Of a stretch of 64,000 nt of DNA, positions 1 through 7,216 are shown in pieces; the first letter of the stretch is position 1; each line of letters opens with the position of its first letter. The DNA comes from Desulfurococcaceae archaeon (GTDB lineage Archaea; Thermoproteota; Thermoprotei_A; Sulfolobales; Desulfurococcaceae): contig JAPWUD010000001.1 in the NCBI GenBank assembly GCA_028275705.1, positions 1 through 64,000 of the forward strand, written 5' to 3'. Position numbers and translations under genes: made by a program. Below the pieces are notes generated by a model. That model ran no database searches. It saw only the letters and a program-made list of their open reading frames with translations, and had not been told where the DNA came from.

Positions 1-214
1 AGTGGTCTCCAACTGGAAGCATTGTAGTTAGTAAACTAAATGCAGCTACACATAAGTCTCCACGCTTCGTGATAGTCTTAGCTGTGTTTAACAATTCCTC
101 CTCGCTCTCAGCAAGAATTACATAAACTTGGCTTAATTTATCCAGGGAAGCAACTAGTGCATTCACACTATACCTAGTATCCTTTCTATATTGAAATACT
201 ACTCCCACCCTCAA
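1..214 (-). CDS. Radical SAM protein, N-terminal part only (runs off the window)
   Basis: The minus strand is open from a TTG at 214 to the window edge, giving 71 residues that begin LRVGVVFQYRKDTRYSVNAL. The segment looks like the N-terminal B12-binding-like domain found before a radical SAM domain, most like the archaeal MJ_1487 family as I remember it. The CxxxCxxC motif would lie outside the window, so the enzymatic call is an inference. Only five bases separate this start from the edge of repeat copy A, so the repeat has replaced or supplies its upstream region. Confidence 0.5.
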   Translation of the reverse strand, partial: MRVGVVFQYRKDTRYSVNALVASLDKLSQVYVILAESEEELLNTAKTITKRGDLCVAAFSLLTTMLPVGDH

Positions 215-218
215 CGTG

Positions 219-626
219 CTACCGTTTCTCGGCAGATGGTAATTCATAGCCATCCATGTTTACTGTTTTTAGGGCTCCTCACCATCTGCCTCTCAACGGC
301 TTTATCTCCCCGACCACTCTACGGGAGTTGTTCACCCCTAGTCGCCTAGGGGACATCCACTCCCCTCAAGTAATCAGGGTTCACGGATTGTTCATCAACC
401 TCAAGGCTTCATCGGCTTCGAATTTCTACCACTATTACTGTATTTGAAGATGGTTTAAAAACCTATTGTAATAAATGTAAACCCAGTATACTCTTCAATA
501 GATACATTCGGAGTAGCACTAACACTAGGACTAGATAAACACGTTGCATCAGCACACCTCATAGCATTAAGAGGTCTAAGACATCAATGGAAATAAGTAT
601 TACAAATGATCATGAAAACTCAAGCC
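219..626. mobile_element. Decayed repeat element, copy A
   Basis: This stretch shares a block of about 140 nt (281-420) with 17679-17820, at roughly 93-95% identity with two one-base indels, plus shared arms and right end. It starts with an imperfect inverted repeat: 221-240 pairs with 281-299 around a loop of about 40 nt. It then has a perfect 7-bp hairpin, cccctag-tcgc-ctagggg, at 336-353. The right part keeps a TnpB-like protein tail (477-596). The indels shift the reading frame between copies, so the conserved block is probably RNA or DNA structure rather than protein. I read it as the remnant of an IS200/IS605-type element. The rest of the gene-free stretch (627-752) holds only an AT-rich upstream region for the next gene. 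Confidence 0.6.
477..596 (+). pseudogene. TnpB-like transposase C-terminal fragment
   Basis: A 39-codon open frame starts VNPVYSSIDTFGVALTLGLD, continues KHVASAHLIALRGLRHQ and ends in WK plus TAA. Archaeal TnpB/OrfB-like proteins often end with a comparable pattern: VNPxYxS, then G, then H-x-A-A with I and R residues. There is no start codon or upstream coding part, so this is a relic. Copy B keeps only the last eleven codons (HLTALKDLRHQ). The family assignment rests on pattern memory. Confidence 0.4.
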
Positions 627-752
627 ACTACCCACATCTAGAGCCGGTGTAGACCGTGAATCCATAAATTAGAATTGTTAGATTGGGCTTAAACCAATAA
701 ATACCCTTATACAGGTTATAAGTACCTAAGAACTATAGATGGGTATGAAGAG

Positions 753-1058
753 GTGCTTAGATTGAAGCCGGGATCTAGTTTAGACCCCATCGAAATACAA
801 GAGTTAGCTCGAAGAGTTAGGTTAAAGATACTGCATGAAGATAGTGATGTTGTTTTAGTAACTGCTCCAAATGATGAAGAGCTTGCAGGTATTGTAAAAG
901 AACTCTTAAGTATACGCTCACTGAGTCTTAAGGAAATTCACCAGGTTCTCTCAGGTATTGCAAGCGAGGATAAAATAAGGAAGGCACTAAACACTCTACT
1001 AGAGCGCGGCGAGATCTATATCAATAACAACGGCAAGTACGTAGCGACAAGTATTTAA
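753..1058 (+). CDS. Small winged-helix-like protein
   Basis: A 101-residue protein with a GTG start. Residues of about 50-98 read as a helix-turn-helix with wing: SLKEIHQVLSG, then IRKALNTLLERGEI, then YINNNGKYVATSI. That suggests DNA binding or a winged-helix interaction module. The N-terminal half is a mixed alpha/beta segment that I do not recognise. It runs into the HAD hydrolase tail to tail, with the stop codons overlapping by four bases. Function unknown; possibly a regulator. Confidence 0.6.
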   Translation: MLRLKPGSSLDPIEIQELARRVRLKILHEDSDVVLVTAPNDEELAGIVKELLSIRSLSLKEIHQVLSGIASEDKIRKALNTLLERGEIYINNNGKYVATSI

Positions 1059-1774
1059 GCTAAGAAACCATTCTGACTCAGTAAAACAAGAACTTCGTAG
1101 AAGTCCCTAGCTAGCATTTTTACTCCGGCTTTCTCCAATTCACTATTCCTCTCACTATACTTATTTAATCCAATGAATACTCCGCCAATCGATATACAGC
1201 TATAGTAGTCGGTAACATAGTCGCCTATACACACCACTCCACTACTTACTCCATGTTTTCTCAGTGCATACTTAATTAACCCGGATTTATCAAATAAAAA
1301 ACTCTCTTCTAAGCCGAGGCAGGCCATATCATTCAGTGTTAACACGTCATCAATAAACTCCATTAATCCATGTCTATTTAAATCCCATACTATATACCAA
1401 CTAGGTGTTTCACGACCAGAGACAACAATTATCTTTACATTAAAAGCCTTCATTAACACAAGAAACTCCCTCACACCAGGCTGGAGGCTTGAATGCCTCG
1501 ACAAATAGAGTCTTCTAAAAACCCTGAAGAACTCCTCGGGGCTGACTCCTCTCGGTATCGCTCGATCAAGATTGTTAGTTCGCAACAGCTCTAAGAAGTC
1601 ATTAAACAACAAGCAGCTCGTCCCATAATACCTCATAGCCCCGCAGTAGGCTTCGTAAAAATCTACGGTATTATCTACAAGTGTCTGATCATAGTCTAAA
1701 ACAATTACCCGGAGCCTTTGCTTGTCGTTTTGATTTTCATGTAGCTCTATATCGACTAATGTATGCTCTGTCAT
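1055..1774 (-). CDS. HAD-superfamily hydrolase
   Basis: A 239-residue predicted phosphatase. HAD motif I is LDYDQT (residues 26-31, nucleophile D27 and acid D29). Motif II is VVSGRE with its serine. A lysine in LFDKSGLIKYALRKH fits motif III, and CIGDYVTDYYSC fits the acidic motif IV. The cap is the small helical insertion after motif I (C1 type). The substrate cannot be told. The ATG is preceded by the box C/D sRNA gene on the same strand about 120 nt upstream. Confidence 0.8.
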   Translation of the reverse strand: MTEHTLVDIELHENQNDKQRLRVIVLDYDQTLVDNTVDFYEAYCGAMRYYGTSCLLFNDFLELLRTNNLDRAIPRGVSPEEFFRVFRRLYLSRHSSLQPGVREFLVLMKAFNVKIIVVSGRETPSWYIVWDLNRHGLMEFIDDVLTLNDMACLGLEESFLFDKSGLIKYALRKHGVSSGVVCIGDYVTDYYSCISIGGVFIGLNKYSERNSELEKAGVKMLARDFYEVLVLLSQNGFLA

Positions 1775-1887
1775 TCAATAACACCAATTGCGGACTCGAG
1801 AAGTAATTCAACGAGAACACATAGTACATTGAGAAGCCTGTGTATGTTAATATAAAAGCCCTTATTGACGCTGCACTCTCTCAATTT

Positions 1888-1950
1888 AATCCCCTCAGTT
1901 TTCGGGAGTTTCTTCACGTATCTGTCTTCGGCAAATTCATCATCAAGGTA
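1888..1950 (-). ncRNA. Box C/D sRNA (2'-O-methylation guide)
   Basis: On the minus strand the boxes follow exactly: C ATGATGA (1943-1937), 12-nt guide ATTTGCCGAAGA, D' CAGA (1924-1921), 3-nt spacer TAC, C' GTGAAGA (1917-1911), 12-nt guide AACTCCCGAAAA, D CTGA (1898-1895). The 7+12+4+3+7+12+4 layout is the normal archaeal architecture, binding L7Ae, Nop5 and fibrillarin. By the D+5 rule the modified nucleotide would be the C in UCUUCGGCAAAU for D' and the C in UUUUCGGGAGUU for D. The targets are not identified. Outer ends are approximate. Confidence 0.75.
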
Positions 1951-2045
1951 TTTGAAAACACCATTGATAAAGCTAATACATATTTTTCTTATATCCTTTT
2001 CGGATTTTAGAGAGCACTAGACATGAAGACTTGGTGAGTTGAGCA

Positions 2046-2540
2046 TTGTTTATTAAGTGCATTAAAAAGGAGGAAATTTCGTGTACGGGGGAGGGCTACG
2101 AGGTATTATCCAATAATGTTGTTAGGTTAATTACCGAATATCCATCAACCTTATCGATAACTCATAGCCCCAACGAGTGCACCATTTGTACAGGCCTTTC
2201 ATTCCAAGTCCTTGTGTGGGGGGATAGAAAACACACACTATGGTATATGGGGGCAGGTGAAAACTACTGTGTAGTCCTTAGTAATTGTTTTCTAGATTTT
2301 TGCAGTAGTGAGTTATACGTAGTTTCTAATTCCCCTCATGCGTGTAGAGAGCTTGAATTGTCAAACTGCGAGATGGATTTATATGATTTACTCAAATCCC
2401 ACTATGGAAAGCCCTTGTTTGTATGCATTGATCACAAAGAGTGCCTACAACAATTAATCCACAATGTTGTTTACCACGGGCTCGAAGATGATTGCCTTGG
2501 AAAACTCAATAAAATTAAAAGAGAGATTATCCATGCATGA
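2046..2540 (+). CDS. Cysteine-rich protein of unknown function
   Basis: A 164-residue protein starting at TTG behind a GGTGAG site. It contains twelve cysteines, including an NECTIC pair near residue 45, which is high for a cytosolic hyperthermophile protein. Disulfides or metal binding are both possible. There is no signal peptide or membrane segment. The TatD-family gene starts 13 nt after the stop, so the two are probably cotranscribed. I do not recognise the family. Confidence 0.65.
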   Translation: MFIKCIKKEEISCTGEGYEVLSNNVVRLITEYPSTLSITHSPNECTICTGLSFQVLVWGDRKHTLWYMGAGENYCVVLSNCFLDFCSSELYVVSNSPHACRELELSNCEMDLYDLLKSHYGKPLFVCIDHKECLQQLIHNVVYHGLEDDCLGKLNKIKREIIHA

Positions 2541-2552
2541 TGAGGGTGTATT

Positions 2553-3287
2553 GTGTTGATTGTAGATGCACACGTACACTGTGCTGAACTCAAAGATCTA
2601 TCACTATTCCTAAAAGGGGACATCACTGCGGCATGCGTTTCAGACGACCCCTCTAGTGCTGAGAGAATAATTCATCTTGCAAAGACTTCTAATTATATAG
2701 TACCATGCGTGGGAATACATCCATGGGTTGTCCACGAGTACGAATTGAGAGAAGCCATAGACCTAGTTGAAAAAGCAGTAACGAGACATGGTATTAATTG
2801 CCTCGGCGAAATAGGCCTAGATAAGAGATTTAAAGCTGAGACTCTTGAGAAGCAGAGAGAATTCTTTAAGATATTCATTAAGTTTGGGAGGGAATACGAC
2901 CTCGTCTTAAACCTACACGCAGCGGGTGCTTGGAGGGAGGTATTTGACATTGTCTATGGAAGTGATATAAGCCGTGCATACTTCCACTGGTATACGGGTC
3001 CACTTGACTTACTCCAAGAAATCACGTCTATTGGATACTATATCGGTGTAAACCCCGCAGTCGAGGTGCAGGAAAAACATAAAGACGTGGTTGAATACGT
3101 TGACTTAAAGTATATTATTACAGAGAGTGATGCCCCTTACGAATATAGAGGTCTAAAATTAACTCCTGAATTAGTGAAAAAACTCATATACTATATTGGA
3201 GAGTTGAAGTCCGTTGACGTATTGCTCGTGGAAAACACCGTATACTCCAATTTCAATAAGTTATTTAGACCTAGGATAACTCACTGA
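2553..3287 (+). CDS. TatD-family metal-dependent hydrolase
   Basis: A 244-residue amidohydrolase-fold protein. Metal-binding and family motifs appear in order: IVDAHVH at the N-terminus, CVGIHPW (about 50-56), LGEIGLDKRF (about 88), a His in LNLHAAGAW, and the final acidic motif TESDAPY (about 210). TatD proteins are Mg-dependent DNases or related hydrolases. The GTG start follows a GAGGGTG site. The last 17 bases overlap the convergent HTH gene. Confidence 0.85.
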   Translation: MLIVDAHVHCAELKDLSLFLKGDITAACVSDDPSSAERIIHLAKTSNYIVPCVGIHPWVVHEYELREAIDLVEKAVTRHGINCLGEIGLDKRFKAETLEKQREFFKIFIKFGREYDLVLNLHAAGAWREVFDIVYGSDISRAYFHWYTGPLDLLQEITSIGYYIGVNPAVEVQEKHKDVVEYVDLKYIITESDAPYEYRGLKLTPELVKKLIYYIGELKSVDVLLVENTVYSNFNKLFRPRITH

Positions 3288-3972
3288 GTAATTTAATAGT
3301 ATTTTCAAGAATACTCTTAACTTCTCTCACTTTTTCTACTAGTGTGGAGTATTTGGCATTCAACTCATCTCTATCTTTAATAGTCTTCTCAAGCTCTGCC
3401 CTGATAGACTTCAGCTCTGCATCAATACTTGTGAGCTTCTCCTCCCTCTCGCTTAAGGCTACCTTAAGTGCATCCCTCTCCTTTCTTAGTTGTTCAACTT
3501 CCTCTTCAAGGCTTCTTACTCTCTCTCTGAGCTTCTCTATCTCACTCCTCAAAGCCTTCACTTCTTCTTCCCTACCTGCTACTGGTACTTTGACAAAGGG
3601 GAAGAGTAGTTTTAATTGCCCACTCTTTATCTTCTCATAAGTCTCTTGAACTAGTTTTCCAGCTTTTGTTTTTCCAGCTAAATGACTCCTAATACTTGCC
3701 TCTGATCTCCCAAGCTCTTCTGCAATCTGGGACACCGGTATTCCTGCCTTATGTCTAGCAAATGCCGCGGCTGCTATAGCTAGGCTATCCATCCATGTTG
3801 ATCGCTCAATAGGGTCTCTTATCAACTCCAGAATTTCCGGCCTATAGAGCGTCCCAATGATCAATGCTATTTCAAGCTGACTTATCTCTTTCTTACCAAT
3901 TGGTTTTAAGGGTATGTTTGCTAAGTCTATGTAAACCTCCTCGGGAAAAGGGCTAGTAGTGGGCTCGCTCAT
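3271..3972 (-). CDS. HTH protein with long C-terminal coiled coil
   Basis: The N-terminal half is helical and holds a helix-turn-helix, QIAEELGRSEASIRSHLAGK (about residues 100-120). From about residue 145 to the end it is a continuous charged heptad-type coiled coil (EEEVKALRSEIEKLRERV and onward). This suggests a dimeric DNA-binding protein, either a regulator or a chromosome-organising factor; I cannot say which. ATG 3972 is preferred because GGTGA lies five bases before it; an ATG at 3984 is also in frame. It is encoded opposite the TatD gene. Confidence 0.7.
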   Translation of the reverse strand: MSEPTTSPFPEEVYIDLANIPLKPIGKKEISQLEIALIIGTLYRPEILELIRDPIERSTWMDSLAIAAAAFARHKAGIPVSQIAEELGRSEASIRSHLAGKTKAGKLVQETYEKIKSGQLKLLFPFVKVPVAGREEEVKALRSEIEKLRERVRSLEEEVEQLRKERDALKVALSEREEKLTSIDAELKSIRAELEKTIKDRDELNAKYSTLVEKVREVKSILENTIKLLSELS

Positions 3973-4118
3973 AGTGTTCACCATGATGCCTCAATAGAAT
4001 TTAATGAGTAAGCCCCTTTAAATCCATGCCATGATCCGTGGTTGATTGAAAATAAAAATTATTGATCACAATGTACACTAATAGTTGTCTCAAAAAATCT
4101 CGAGAATTTGTTTATTCA

Positions 4119-5705
4119 TTATAAGAGTGCATTTAGAAATCCAAGATATACCTTGCTGGGATTGAGGGGTTTACTATTGAATTCAGGGTGGAATTGTACT
4201 CCAAAAAAGAACACTCTGTCCTTGAGCTCTATTATCTCTGAGTAACCCTCCTCACTATATCCAGAAACCTTGAGACCCGCGCTCTCAAGCAGGCTAATGT
4301 ACTTTGAATTAATAGTATACCTATGCCTATGCCTCTCATAGACTTCTCTAGTCCCATATATCCTCCAGGCTAGTGTACCTGGCTCTATGAGTATTCTACG
4401 GGAGCCAAGTATTAAAGTACCTCCATATCCACGTTTTAGATCCTGACTAGGAGCTAGCGCCACAACAGGGTGTTTAGTCTCAGGATCGAGCTCTTGGCTA
4501 TTAGCTCCCTCTAATCCAGCCATGTTTCTAGCGATTTCAACAGCCATTAACTGCATACCGAAGCATATGCCTAGAACCGGCTTACTACTCTCCCTAAGCT
4601 TTTTTATTGCCGCAATTTTTCCCTCAGCCCCTCTCTTCCCAAATCCTGGGAGTATTATTGCCCCATCTACCCCCTCTAGTCTACTCAATATACTTGAATC
4701 AACCTCTATGTCCGTTGACTCTATCCACTCCAACTGGGGTTTTACACCGAGCCAGGCAGAGGCGTGAGTAAGGGCTTCAATTATACTCACATAGCTATCA
4801 CGGAGTTTTGTGTACTTACCTATCATTGCTACTTTCACGGCTCTACTGCGTTGATCTAGTTTATCTATGAAATTCTGCCACGTGCTTAAATCGGGTGATC
4901 TATTAGGTAGATCTAGTCTTTCATACAGGTACTTCGTAAAACCCTGCTCTTGGAGTATTAGTGGGATCTTGTATGGAGTGTCAATGTATGGGCAACTAAA
5001 GACCCCTTCTATGGGTACGTTTCCATATAGTGATAGCTTTCTCCTAGCTTCCTCGTCGAGCATCTTCTGCGATCTAGCGATAATAACATCTGGCTGTATA
5101 CCAATTCTCCGGAGTTCTTGCACACTATGCTGTATCGGCTTAGTCTTCAACTCTCCTGAGGGAAGTATAGGTGCTAGAGCTACGTGCACGTAGAATGTGT
5201 TTTTAACTCCTTCCTCAAACCTCATTTGCCTAGCTGCCTCGAGGAATGGAAGACCTTCAATATCCCCCACGGTTCCACCAATCTCGACTGTAACTACGTC
5301 TGCACTATACTCTCTTGCAATATCCCTAATGGTGTTTTTTATCTCATCCACGACGTGTGGTATGAACTGCACACACTGCCCGAGATACTCACCTCTCCTC
5401 TCTTTTGTTAAGACAGAGTAGTATATCTGCCCAGATGTAATGTTGTTTCTCCGTGATAGATTAACATGTAGGAACCTCTCATAGTGCCCTATATCCATAT
5501 CTGTTTCTCCACCATCCTCCGTCACAAACACCTCTCCATGTGCATAGGGACTCATCGTGCCTGCATCGACGTTTAAGTATGGATCTATTTTTATCGCGGT
5601 AACTCTATACCCAGTACTCTTCACTAATAGCCCTATAGAGGCGGAAATTATCCCCTTGCCAAGCCCGGATAAAACACCGCCAGTTACAAATACGTATTTT
5701 GGCAA
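4119..5705 (-). CDS. pyrG: CTP synthase
   Basis: A 528-residue enzyme that makes CTP from UTP, ATP and glutamine in pyrimidine synthesis. The N-terminal synthetase domain starts with a TTG-initiated PKYVFVTGGVLSGLGKGI, the family signature, and includes YLNVDAGTMSPYAHGEVFV. The C-terminal class I glutamine amidotransferase domain has the nucleophile Cys in GICFGMQLM and the catalytic His/Glu in FHPEF. Length is normal. It is divergent from a phosphoribosyltransferase across 64 nt with a shared TATA-like box. Confidence 0.97.
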   Translation of the reverse strand: MPKYVFVTGGVLSGLGKGIISASIGLLVKSTGYRVTAIKIDPYLNVDAGTMSPYAHGEVFVTEDGGETDMDIGHYERFLHVNLSRRNNITSGQIYYSVLTKERRGEYLGQCVQFIPHVVDEIKNTIRDIAREYSADVVTVEIGGTVGDIEGLPFLEAARQMRFEEGVKNTFYVHVALAPILPSGELKTKPIQHSVQELRRIGIQPDVIIARSQKMLDEEARRKLSLYGNVPIEGVFSCPYIDTPYKIPLILQEQGFTKYLYERLDLPNRSPDLSTWQNFIDKLDQRSRAVKVAMIGKYTKLRDSYVSIIEALTHASAWLGVKPQLEWIESTDIEVDSSILSRLEGVDGAIILPGFGKRGAEGKIAAIKKLRESSKPVLGICFGMQLMAVEIARNMAGLEGANSQELDPETKHPVVALAPSQDLKRGYGGTLILGSRRILIEPGTLAWRIYGTREVYERHRHRYTINSKYISLLESAGLKVSGYSEEGYSEIIELKDRVFFFGVQFHPEFNSKPLNPSKVYLGFLNALL

Positions 5706-5737
5706 GTGTGCCCGTTTATGAATTAGTATAAGACCTG

Positions 5738-5745
5738 TTTAAATA
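5738..5745. promoter_or_regulatory. Shared TATA box between pyrG and the phosphoribosyltransferase
   Basis: TTTAAATA is centred 29 nt before the phosphoribosyltransferase ATG and about 36 nt before the pyrG TTG. Its near-symmetry allows either direction. The first spacing fits a leaderless archaeal transcript. Confidence 0.5.
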
Positions 5746-5750
5746 CCATC

Positions 5751-5768
5751 GATTAGATAAAACTAATC
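5751..5768. promoter_or_regulatory. Operator-like inverted repeat
   Basis: gattag-ataaaa-ctaatc is a perfect 6-bp inverted repeat with a 6-bp spacer. It ends one base before the ATG of the phosphoribosyltransferase and lies between that start and the TATA box, the usual place for an archaeal repressor. The regulator is unknown. Confidence 0.4.
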
Positions 5769-5769
5769 T

Positions 5770-6306
5770 ATGGCGGAGAACAAACCACATGTAAAAACAA
5801 GGTTTGTTTCGTGGAGTGAGATTCAACAAGCTATCTTCACTCTAGGTAATAGAGTAGTTAAATCGTTCAAACCAGATGTGATTATCGCTATTGCTAAGGG
5901 TGGATTAATACCGGCGAGGATTCTATCAGATGTCCTCATGATGGATGAAGTTGGCTATATAGAGGTTAAATTCTACAAAGGGGTTGGAGTCCGAGGTGAA
6001 AAGCCATTTATAAAATACCTCGCAATACCCCCACTCAAAGATAAAAACGTACTCATAGTAGATGACGTTGTTGATAGTGGACGCACAATTCAGTTAGTTA
6101 TTGATACACTATCTGTTCACGCCCCTAGAATAATGAAAACTCTTGTCATATACCTCAAGCCGTGGAGTACCTATATCCCTGATTACTACTACGAGGTGAC
6201 GAACGAGTGGATAGTCTTTCCATGGGAGATATGTGAAACCATTAAGGAGGGTGTAGTACTAGATGTAAGGGAGTTCCAAGAACTAGGTGGAAAATGCGTT
6301 ATTTAA
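5770..6306 (+). CDS. Phosphoribosyltransferase (purine salvage type)
   Basis: A 178-residue type I phosphoribosyltransferase. The PRPP-binding motif [14 protein letters not shown] is at about residues 96-109, and the PPi loop precedes it in [12 protein letters not shown]. The family resembles archaeal Gpt/Hpt-like enzymes that convert a purine base plus PRPP to a nucleotide; the base cannot be read from sequence. It is divergent from pyrG, consistent with nucleotide metabolism, and its stop overlaps the convergent KaiC-like gene by four bases. Confidence 0.85.
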   Translation: MAENKPHVKTRFVSWSEIQQAIFTLGNRVVKSFKPDVIIAIAKGGLIPARILSDVLMMDEVGYIEVKFYKGVGVRGEKPFIKYLAIPPLKDKNVLIVDDVVDSGRTIQLVIDTLSVHAPRIMKTLVIYLKPWSTYIPDYYYEVTNEWIVFPWEICETIKEGVVLDVREFQELGGKCVI

Positions 6307-7049
6307 ACCCTACTTGTTTTCAACACTTTGTCAGGGTATACTACTATTCCCTTGTCAGTGATGTCGAATATGTGCCTCTTCATGCTGTGACTAGTTCCCC
6401 TCATCTTCCAAATCACTAAACTCCTCACTAATTCACCGTTTATTTCATCTAGATCAAGCCTCACTATTCCATCTGCAGCGTGCTCTACACCTGGGCCTCC
6501 AAAACCCCTCTCAGTTACTGAAACTTGTGAAACAAGAATACTCGTCGTACCCATACCAGATAGAATCTTCTTTAACTGCAACACAGTGCTTCTCGCTAGA
6601 GACGGCTTTGTAAGGTACAGTGTTGATACACTATCAACAACTACTCGCTGCGCATTGACCTCTCTAATAGCAGTCCTCAATACATCAACAAGCTCCTCAA
6701 CACTATCAGGGTCTTTAACAACGTATTTCTCTCTCTTAGCGGCTTCACCAACACCCGCTGTAAAAGCATCAACGACAGCGAATTTACCATCATGCTCATA
6801 CTGCTTAACATCCCATCCAAAATTCCTCATATTTATCCTCACTTGAACAGGGTGCTCTTCAAGAGCTACATATATACCGGGCTCACCCATTTGTAGGCCA
6901 TTCCATAGGAACTGCATTGAGAATATACTCTTACCTGTACCTGGGCCACCACTTAGTAATATAACATTCCTCTTTGGAATACCGCCATTAAGTATTTCGT
7001 CAAAACCCGGAATACCTGTTTTAACTCTCTCAACCACTTTAACCACCAA
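6303..7049 (-). CDS. KaiC-like RecA-superfamily ATPase
   Basis: A 248-residue single-domain ATPase. It opens with the KaiC/RadA-type [18 protein letters not shown], then Walker A GGPGTGKS (about 34-41), the catalytic EE of YVALEEHP, and Walker [11 protein letters not shown]. Archaeal proteins of this kind often act in signalling or motility control; the exact role is unknown. It starts with TTG (or the next GTG). Upstream TATA-like sequences (GTTATAAAAG on the minus strand) support its own promoter. Confidence 0.85.
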   Translation of the reverse strand: MVVKVVERVKTGIPGFDEILNGGIPKRNVILLSGGPGTGKSIFSMQFLWNGLQMGEPGIYVALEEHPVQVRINMRNFGWDVKQYEHDGKFAVVDAFTAGVGEAAKREKYVVKDPDSVEELVDVLRTAIREVNAQRVVVDSVSTLYLTKPSLARSTVLQLKKILSGMGTTSILVSQVSVTERGFGGPGVEHAADGIVRLDLDEINGELVRSLVIWKMRGTSHSMKRHIFDITDKGIVVYPDKVLKTSRV

Positions 7050-7185
7050 GATCCATGATAGTGCCGAGTACTTTTATAACCCTTTTATACCAATGCCCTA
7101 TACTATAGTGGCCACGTAGCGTAGTTAAAGATAATAGGTCTTATAAACCCAGTTTACATTAAATCAATTAGAGGTATCCACGTAG

Positions 7186-7195
7186 TTTATTAAAA
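7186..7195 (+). promoter_or_regulatory. TATA box of the Cdc48 gene
   Basis: TTTATTAAAA lies 22-31 nt before the ATG at 7217. There is no clear ribosome binding site between them, which suggests a leaderless mRNA. A second TATA-like TTATAAAC sits at 7141. Confidence 0.45.
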
Positions 7196-7216
7196 CCACG
7201 TTAAAGTTGAGTTTTT

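Noticed and set aside
256-447. 63-residue open frame in repeat copy A, and the related frame at 17643-17879
   Set aside because: The two frames diverge after single-base indels between copies, so protein sequence is not what is conserved.
1771-2016. Open frame on the minus strand ending in an ATGA overlap with the HAD gene
   Set aside because: It looks like a coupled small gene, but it has no start codon before a GTG at 1917, matches no family, and the box C/D sRNA explains the same bases better.
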